From the NCBI GenBank assembly GCA_035647435.1, contig DASRNM010000083.1, forward strand, positions 1 to 35,180: 35,180 nucleotides of DNA, in the 5' to 3' direction. Position 1 is the stretch's first letter. Each line of letters begins with the position of its first letter. Origin of the DNA: JAAZFZ01 sp035647435 (GTDB taxonomy: Bacteria > Bacillota > Clostridia > Oscillospirales > Acutalibacteraceae). The notes below the pieces were generated by a model. The model ran no database searches. It saw only the letters and a program-made list of their open reading frames with translations, and was not told the DNA's origin. A program made the position numbers and the translations under genes. Below are positions 30,380-35,180 of the stretch, one piece after another.

Positions 30380-30426
30380 TTGTTTAAGAAAATCTTATTT
30401 TAGTTTTTCAGAGGAGAGGGTTTGTT

Positions 30427-31344
30427 GTGAAGCATGTTTTTGTGATTAATCCAAAGGCGGGCAAAGGGAAGGCGTTAAACATGATCAAGCCGAAAATAGA
30501 CAGTTATTGTGCCGAGAACTCCATTGATTCAATTGTCTATGTCCCTAAATCTTCAGAGGACAGCATAGAGTTTATGCGCACAATAGCACAAGCGGGTGAG
30601 CCTGTAAGAATCTATGCCTGCGGCGGTGACGGAACTATTTATAATGCCGTCAATGCTGTTTTTGGTTTTAAAAATGCAGAAATTGCGGCGATTCCTTTAG
30701 GTTCGGGGAACGACTTTATACGCCTGTTCGGTAAAAAAAAGGATTTAATGGACATCGGTGCACAGGTAAACGGCACCGCTATTGAACTTGATGTTATTAA
30801 ATGCGGTGACAGAATAGCGATAAATCAATGCTCAATGGGTCTTGATGCGGAAATATGTGCAAAACAGTCTGCGTTCAAAAAACTTCCACTTATGAATGGC
30901 GAGACTGCTTATACAGCGGCTCTGTTTTATTGCTTGATGAAGAAGATTGACAATGAGTTCACAATTCAAATTGATGACGACCCGCCACAAAAGCTAAAGG
31001 TATTATTTTCTCTTTGTGCTAATTCAAGATGGTATGGTGGAGGTTACAAGGGTGCACCGCTCGCAATACCTGATGACGGGCTACTTGATTTTGTTGTTGT
31101 CAAAAAAACAGTGGGGAGGATGGGACTTTTCTCGCTGGTAGGCAAATACAAAGCCGGCCAACATCTTGATTGGGACATGACAACATTTAAGCGTGGCAAA
31201 AAAATGATTATACATAGCGAAAAGCTTGCGGCCGTAAACATTGATGGTGAGAGCGACTATGTACATAAAAGCACATTTGAAATTATTGAAAAAGGTATTA
31301 AGTTTGTTGTGAGTGCGAATTCCACATATATACAGGACAGATAA
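30427..31344 (+). CDS. YegS/BmrU-family lipid kinase (diacylglycerol kinase-like), copy 2
   Basis: Second lipid kinase of 305 residues. It begins MKHVFVINPKAGKGKALN, has the ATP-site motif YACGGDGTIYNAVNAV (about residue 62), then IPLGSGNDFIRLFGK, where SGND is characteristic. A C-terminal beta-sandwich contains NSRWYGGGYKGAPLAIPDDG and ends near AVNIDGESDYVHKS. GTG start with GAGGAGAGGG upstream. It is clearly diverged from the copy at 24881 and keeps different flanking residues, so it is not a recent duplication. Likely substrate is diacylglycerol released in envelope turnover; sphingosine-type or other lipids cannot be excluded. Confidence 0.9.
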   Translation: MKHVFVINPKAGKGKALNMIKPKIDSYCAENSIDSIVYVPKSSEDSIEFMRTIAQAGEPVRIYACGGDGTIYNAVNAVFGFKNAEIAAIPLGSGNDFIRLFGKKKDLMDIGAQVNGTAIELDVIKCGDRIAINQCSMGLDAEICAKQSAFKKLPLMNGETAYTAALFYCLMKKIDNEFTIQIDDDPPQKLKVLFSLCANSRWYGGGYKGAPLAIPDDGLLDFVVVKKTVGRMGLFSLVGKYKAGQHLDWDMTTFKRGKKMIIHSEKLAAVNIDGESDYVHKSTFEIIEKGIKFVVSANSTYIQDR

Positions 31345-31416
31345 AAAATGATTAGTCATAACAAATAAATTAATCTGATTGCCAAACAATCGGTGTGATT
31401 TGACAGGGAGATAGGT

Positions 31417-31620
31417 ATGGATCAGTCAAGAATAAATCGTATAAATGAGCTTGCGCGAAAAGCAAAAAGCACACAGCTTTCTCAAGAAGAAAAGGAAGAG
31501 CAAAGAATTCTCCGTGAAGAGTATGTGAAATGCTTTAAGGCGAATCTTGTCTCTACGCTTGAGAACACTTATATTGTTGATGAAAAAGGGAATAAAAGGA
31601 AAGTTAAGAAGAAGGAATAA
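31417..31620 (+). CDS. DUF896 (YnzC/UPF0291) family small protein
   Basis: Helical protein of 67 residues. The family pattern is clear: MDQSRINRINELARKAKS, then LSQEEKEEQRILREEYVK, then FKANLVSTLENTYIVDEKG with a basic end. The solved B. subtilis YnzC is a helical hairpin; no function is established. GGGAGATAGGT precedes the ATG. The stop lies 16 bp before the next gene, and the tRNA-thiolation-like protein is read in a different frame, so the two are probably co-transcribed. Confidence 0.92.
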   Translation: MDQSRINRINELARKAKSTQLSQEEKEEQRILREEYVKCFKANLVSTLENTYIVDEKGNKRKVKKKE

Positions 31621-31636
31621 TATTGGTGAAGGTTTT

Positions 31637-32347
31637 ATGCAAAAGCTCATGTCTTATATGCGTTGTGCTATGCAACGTTACAACATGGTAGATGAGGGCG
31701 ACCGAGTTGCGGTTGGTCTTTCTGGAGGGAAGGATTCTGTTGCGATGCTTGTTGCGCTTGCGAAAATGCGTGATTTTTATCCTAAAAGGTTTAATTTAGT
31801 TGCAATATCTTTAGACCCATGCTTTGATAATGTCGAAAACGACTATTCAAAAATTTTGGAACTTTGCGATCTTATTGATGTAGAATTAGTTATTAAAAGG
31901 ACACATCTTTGGGACACTATTTTCAACCAAAGAAACGAAAAGAATCCCTGCAGTCTTTGTGCAAAGATGAGAAGGGGAGCACTTCACAATATTTCCAAAG
32001 AGATGGGTTGCAATAAGGTAGCGTTGGGCCATCATATGGACGATGTTGCAGAAACATTTATGATGAACCTTTTAAATGGCGGGAGTATAGGCTCGTTTGG
32101 CCCCGTTGCTTATCTTTCCCGAAAGGATATAACACTTATCAGGCCTATGATTTTTGCAAGAGGGATTGACTGCGCCAGGGCTGCTCATAAAAACAACCTT
32201 CCGATTGTCGAAAGCAGATGCCCTGTTGATGGGAAAACGGAAAGAGAGAAAACGAAGCTTCTTTTGAATTCAATGGAAAAGAAGCATGGAAATGTCAGAA
32301 ATATGATTCTTTCCGCAATGCAAAAAGGAGAAATAAGTGGATACTGA
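31637..32347 (+). CDS. TtcA-like tRNA 2-thiocytidine biosynthesis protein
   Basis: PP-loop ATPase of 236 residues that activates a tRNA base for sulfur insertion. The PP-loop VGLSGGKDSVAML is at about residues 33-45. The iron-sulfur cysteines expected for TtcA are visible as NPCSLCAKMRRGAL (PCxxC, about residue 110) and ESRCPVDGKTERE (about residue 196). ALGHHMDDVAETFMMNL is the conserved metal/ATP segment. The ATG at 31637 with GAAGG upstream is chosen; the longer open frame runs back into the DUF896 gene. True TtcA targets C32 of certain tRNAs. In Clostridia this subgroup is often just called TtcA-like, so the target is uncertain. Confidence 0.88.
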   Translation: MQKLMSYMRCAMQRYNMVDEGDRVAVGLSGGKDSVAMLVALAKMRDFYPKRFNLVAISLDPCFDNVENDYSKILELCDLIDVELVIKRTHLWDTIFNQRNEKNPCSLCAKMRRGALHNISKEMGCNKVALGHHMDDVAETFMMNLLNGGSIGSFGPVAYLSRKDITLIRPMIFARGIDCARAAHKNNLPIVESRCPVDGKTEREKTKLLLNSMEKKHGNVRNMILSAMQKGEISGY

Positions 32348-32375
32348 ATAAGTCGTGAATGGTTATTTTGCAAGT

Positions 32376-32402
32376 TTGACAATATAAACAGACTGGTATA
32401 AT
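32376..32402 (+). promoter_or_regulatory. Sigma-A promoter of the trigger-factor-like lipoprotein gene
   Basis: TTGACA (32376-32381), a short 15-nt spacer, TATAAT (32397-32402) preceded by TGG (extended -10). The leader of about 100 nt up to 32509 shows no riboswitch-like structure. Confidence 0.6.
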
Positions 32403-32509
32403 ATATTAATAAATCAATTCAAAACTTTTATGGTTTAAAATGCTTATTTGTGATTACATACCTGTTTGTTAGGAGTTTTAAAAATTTTACAGTCTTGTGA
32501 GGGAAAGTC

Positions 32510-33562
32510 ATGAAAAAAATAGTTTCGATTTTATTGACAACTGCCGTGATTTTATTAATAATGGCATCGTGTTCAGGAACTAATGAGAGGGTATATTATA
32601 ACTATGACTTGACTCCCTATGTAACTTTAGGCAGATATAAAGGAATAAAAGTTGACTTATTGCCAGAAGAAATAAGCGAACAAAGGTTACAAAAAGAGAT
32701 TAATGAATGGCTCAACTTTTATGGTTACTCAAAAGTGGAAGATGTTTTGGACAGGGATGTTGTTCAAAAGGGTGACGTTGTTAACATTGACTTTGACAGT
32801 ACAAGCGAAGGGGTTATGATTGAAGGCGGCACGGAAAAGGCAAGAAACATACGAATAGGCTCAAATGAAATGAACGAAGAATTTGAAAATAAATTGATAG
32901 GGGCAAAGGTCGGCACCACAGTGACATTCGCAATTGTTTTCCCCAGGAGCTTAAAAGGCAATATATTTGCAGGCAAAGAGGTTGAGTTTATTGTCAAAAT
33001 AAACAAAATTAGGATTTTAGTTTATGACGAGCTGACAGACCCTCTTGTTTTTAAAATGACTGACGGAGAGAATTTTACTACGTATGAGTTTAAGGAATAT
33101 ATTAGGGAATATCTCACTACCGATATTAAGAACATTAACACGGATTTGATTTGGAGCAAGGTTGTTGAAAATTGTCAAATAAACGGTTATCCGCAAATTG
33201 AAATTGATACTTATATTGAGGATACTATCAACAGCTATAAAAGACAGGCTGAGTCCTATGGCTTAACCTATGAAAAGTTCCTTTATGAAGAGTTCGGTAA
33301 AACAGTGGCAGAGATAGTGAAAGAGACGAAAGAAAACGCAGAACAGAATATATCAAAAGAAATGATTGCCTACTCCATTGCAGAAAAAGAAGGCATAACG
33401 GTTACAGATAGTCTTTATGAAGAAGGTTTGAAAAATCATGCTAGGAAGTATGGATTTAAAGAGATTGATTTAGAAAAACGAGCCGGCAAAGAGCAAATCA
33501 AAAAATGGATTTTAATTGAGCAGGTTCTTGAATTTGTTCTTAAGAATGTTCAAAACCCATAA
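32510..33562 (+). CDS. Lipoprotein with FKBP and trigger-factor C-terminal domains
   Basis: Predicted extracytoplasmic foldase of 350 residues. A lipoprotein signal peptide ends in a lipobox (LLIMASC, Cys21). An FKBP-type peptidyl-prolyl isomerase domain covers about residues 80-170 (VVQKGDVVNIDFDSTSEGVM; FENKLIGAKVGTTVTFAIVF). The rest is helical and resembles the trigger factor C-terminal chaperone domain (YEFKEYIREYLTTDI; YPQIEIDTYIEDTINSYKRQ; REMIA-like EMIAYSIAEKEGITVTD; QIKKWILIEQVLEFVLKN). The N-terminal ribosome-binding domain of trigger factor is absent and replaced by the lipid anchor. GAGGGAAA precedes the ATG. It is monocistronic between a promoter and a strong terminator. It would serve secreted proteins alongside the parvulin at 7201 (inference). 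Confidence 0.88.
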   Translation: MKKIVSILLTTAVILLIMASCSGTNERVYYNYDLTPYVTLGRYKGIKVDLLPEEISEQRLQKEINEWLNFYGYSKVEDVLDRDVVQKGDVVNIDFDSTSEGVMIEGGTEKARNIRIGSNEMNEEFENKLIGAKVGTTVTFAIVFPRSLKGNIFAGKEVEFIVKINKIRILVYDELTDPLVFKMTDGENFTTYEFKEYIREYLTTDIKNINTDLIWSKVVENCQINGYPQIEIDTYIEDTINSYKRQAESYGLTYEKFLYEEFGKTVAEIVKETKENAEQNISKEMIAYSIAEKEGITVTDSLYEEGLKNHARKYGFKEIDLEKRAGKEQIKKWILIEQVLEFVLKNVQNP

Positions 33563-33583
33563 ATGAATTATCACATATAAATT

Positions 33584-33616
33584 AACCCGACACCAATATA
33601 TGGTGTCGGGTTTTAT
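33584..33616. terminator. Bidirectional intrinsic terminator between convergent genes
   Basis: AACCCGACACC (33584-33594) and GGTGTCGGGTT (33602-33612) form a perfect 11-bp stem with a 7-nt loop; a T-run follows on the plus side and TTAATTTAT on the minus side. Confidence 0.92.
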
Positions 33617-33639
33617 TATTGATTTCAGCAATCAGTTTG

Positions 33640-34863
33640 TTACAAAAAGTAGATTACAACATCTCTTCTGCCCCACTTATTGCATTCAGAAGAGCTATTC
33701 ATTCGCAAGTCAACTGTGTTCTTGTGTTTTTTTGCAAACCCACCAGTATCGGCTGCAATGGCATAACCATAAACATACTTTCCGTCTTTAGATACAATCC
33801 ACATTTCTGTACCATAAGGGATTTCCTTAGGGTTAACAGCAATGTAACCTGGTTGTGCCTTTTTTCCGGTGGAAGTGGTGGTACCACATGAATAAGCAAA
33901 TGACTTTGCGACAATTGCATTTTTATATTTTGTTGGCTTACCGTTGTCGTCAATTTTAACACTGGAAGGAACTTTGAGAGTTGAAATGGGCGTTAAACCG
34001 CTTTTGAGCTCAACATTGCCCAGCGTGCCTACAACCTTGATTTTGTTGACACATGGCTTTGTGATAGTCTCCTTGACAACCACAGAGCATTCAAGCCCAC
34101 CATTGACGTACTTGTCAGAGAATAAAACTTCTTTTTCGCCGTTTTTGCCTTGTTGTGTAACTTTTGACTGCCCAACATAAATATTGCTGCTTTTCTTAGC
34201 AACAGTTTTGTATTCAACTGTCTGTGTTTCAGTTCGCTCTTTATACTCAACCCGTAACACTTCAATTGTCATACCCGCTTGAAGCTCCGTGTCAGGGGAA
34301 GGGTTGACGTTATCATCTTCAGAAAGAGTTAAACCAGCAAGTTCTATTGCGTTGCTAACGGTTGAATTAGGGGATATTTCAATATCCTTTTCCTCTCCGT
34401 CCGCAATGATTACAACACTGAATGCTTTCTCAATATTGATATTCATGCCTTCATATACAGGATCGTCAAGGCTACAGTTAATAAAATCGAACTTTCCTAA
34501 GGTAATGTTGTTTGATTTTAAAGTGAGATCAACGTCTTTGATAGCTTTGACTTTTGAAGATTCTCCGTCATTGTTAACAGTTACATTACACGCTCTGTAA
34601 ACAGTGATTTTGCTACCTTCATTTGAAAACGCTGAAAGGTCAACATAATCGTCGTTGCCAATGATTGTTCCAGCTTGATTCAAAATATCCTTCGGGTCTG
34701 ATTTTATTGTCCTTATCTGTGTGATAGAATCGTCACAATGAATGTAAACCGTTTTCGCAGTTGCTGCAAAAGCTGTTATTGTTGCTAATGATATCAGTAT
34801 AATACTGATAATGATTCCAAAAGTGATTTTTCGTTGTCTAACGAAGTTTTTAATGCTTATCAT
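33640..34863 (-). CDS. Cell-wall protein with DUF348, G5 and 3D domains (YabE/YocH-like)
   Basis: Secreted wall-active protein of about 407 residues. An N-terminal signal or anchor helix (ITFGIIISIILISLATITAF, about residues 12-32) is followed by two or three DUF348 ubiquitin-like repeats (VYIHCDDSITQIRTI; FSVVIIADGEEKDIEI). A G5 domain comes next (RVEYKERTETQTVEYKT through VVKETITKP). The C-terminal 3D double-psi barrel carries conserved aspartates in AIAADTGGFAKK and NTVDLRMN, ending WGRRDVVIYFL. This is the layout of clostridial YabE/Rpf-like proteins, thought to cleave or remodel peptidoglycan in spore outgrowth or growth. The start at 34863 has AAGGAG seven bases away; upstream in-frame ATGs lack one. 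Enzymatic activity is inferred. Confidence 0.9.
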   Translation of the reverse strand: MISIKNFVRQRKITFGIIISIILISLATITAFAATAKTVYIHCDDSITQIRTIKSDPKDILNQAGTIIGNDDYVDLSAFSNEGSKITVYRACNVTVNNDGESSKVKAIKDVDLTLKSNNITLGKFDFINCSLDDPVYEGMNINIEKAFSVVIIADGEEKDIEISPNSTVSNAIELAGLTLSEDDNVNPSPDTELQAGMTIEVLRVEYKERTETQTVEYKTVAKKSSNIYVGQSKVTQQGKNGEKEVLFSDKYVNGGLECSVVVKETITKPCVNKIKVVGTLGNVELKSGLTPISTLKVPSSVKIDDNGKPTKYKNAIVAKSFAYSCGTTTSTGKKAQPGYIAVNPKEIPYGTEMWIVSKDGKYVYGYAIAADTGGFAKKHKNTVDLRMNSSSECNKWGRRDVVIYFL

Positions 34864-34934
34864 CAGAATGCTCCTTTTGGGTGTGAAATTTGATTTTGCT
34901 TCGCACACCATAGTCTTCACCTGTGATGTTTGAG

Positions 34935-34963
34935 ATTATATTGTCCGCTTATACATTTGTCAA
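34935..34963 (-). promoter_or_regulatory. Consensus sigma-A promoter of the 3D-domain gene
   Basis: Minus-strand TTGACA (34958-34963), 17 nt, TATAAT (34935-34940): perfect in both boxes and spacing. The untranslated leader is about 65 nt. Confidence 0.85.
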
Positions 34964-34982
34964 GCAATTGCAATTCACTCTA

Positions 34983-35001
34983 TTTGTGCAATGTGCACAA
35001 A
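34983..35001. promoter_or_regulatory. 19-bp palindrome upstream of the 3D-gene promoter
   Basis: TTTGTGCAATGTGCACAAA has perfect 8-bp arms around ATG. It lies 19 bp upstream of the -35 of the minus-strand promoter, an activator-like position. Probably a dimeric regulator site; the regulator is unknown. Confidence 0.5.
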
Positions 35002-35107
35002 CCGTTTTCGCAAAAACACTCAAATTTAAGGTTCTAAGTGTCAAAGGGGAAAATAGAACTGTAATTGGCTTTGAATTTTTCAAGATTTTTGTGCATAACC
35101 TAAAAAA

Positions 35108-35144
35108 GTTACAAAAAGTTACAAATGATTAAAAAAGTGTTACA
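35108..35144. repeat. Three GTTACA (TGTAAC) direct repeats phased at 10 and 21 bp
   Basis: GTTACA at 35108-35113, 35118-35123 and 35139-35144. On the gene strand they read TGTAAC. Offsets of 10 and 21 bp put all three on one face of the helix. They lie about 145-185 bp upstream of the 3D-gene promoter. Confidence 0.45.
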
Positions 35145-35150
35145 ATCTTC

Positions 35151-35167
35151 GCTATAACAACTATAGC
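35151..35167. repeat. Small inverted repeat at the right edge
   Basis: GCTATA (35151-35156) and TATAGC (35162-35167) form a 6-bp stem with a 5-nt loop. It could be a weak terminator for a gene beyond the window or an operator; there is no T-run. Confidence 0.3.
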
Positions 35168-35180
35168 CACATTATAATTA

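Noticed and set aside
1..35180. CRISPR array, prophage, transposon or integron
   Set aside because: No regularly spaced repeat series, transposase, integrase or phage structural genes are visible anywhere.

Overview
The window looks like chromosome of an AT-rich, endospore-forming Clostridia member, most likely Oscillospiraceae/Ruminococcaceae-like. The evidence is the yabP-yabQ-divIC-yabR cluster, a YlmC/YmxH sporulation protein, a short DUF3787-type spore protein, a T-box leader, frequent TTG/GTG starts with strong GGAGG ribosome sites, and low-GC codon use. I see no tRNA, rRNA, CRISPR array, transposase or integrase. Many start codons given here are internal to the longest open frame; they were chosen by their ribosome-binding site.

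Left part (1-10.1 kb): a minus-strand block holds a PLP aminotransferase, asparaginyl-tRNA synthetase and a COG2509-type FAD oxidoreductase. Facing it on the plus strand is a consensus promoter and T-box leader (specifier read as ATC, Ile) that controls an XRE-cupin regulator and an acyl-CoA synthetase. Next come a membrane-anchored parvulin foldase and an RluA-type pseudouridine synthase, both minus strand.

Middle (10.1-20.4 kb): a plus-strand run of pyrE, radC, uvrB, uvrA and a surface protein with a CBM9/DOMON-like domain, then plsY behind a large palindrome, then a GH27 (alpha-galactosidase-type) enzyme with a beta-rich domain inserted in its barrel, then ylmC/ymxH, whose ribosome site lies inside a hairpin. 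A 55-residue spore protein and TspO lie on the minus strand.

Accessory island (21.2-24.7 kb): a lactococcin-972-type ABC transporter cassette. A perfect 14-bp direct repeat with a 21-bp period (LytTR-operator geometry) precedes a -10 box, a possible 39-residue hydrophobic peptide interrupted by a T7 run, a stem-loop, a permease split into two overlapping frames, the ATPase, and an unrecognised one-TM protein. This is the most novel part of the window, although two apparent frameshifts suggest decay or sequence error.

Right part (24.8-35.2 kb): housekeeping and sporulation genes. These are two YegS/DagK-type lipid kinases, the yabP cluster, a fumarate hydratase alpha subunit with no adjacent beta subunit, long-form HPF, an RlmL/YpsC-type rRNA methyltransferase, DUF896, a TtcA-like protein and a trigger-factor-like lipoprotein. 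A minus-strand G5/3D-domain cell-wall protein closes the window; it has a consensus promoter, a 19-bp palindrome and helically phased GTTACA repeats upstream.
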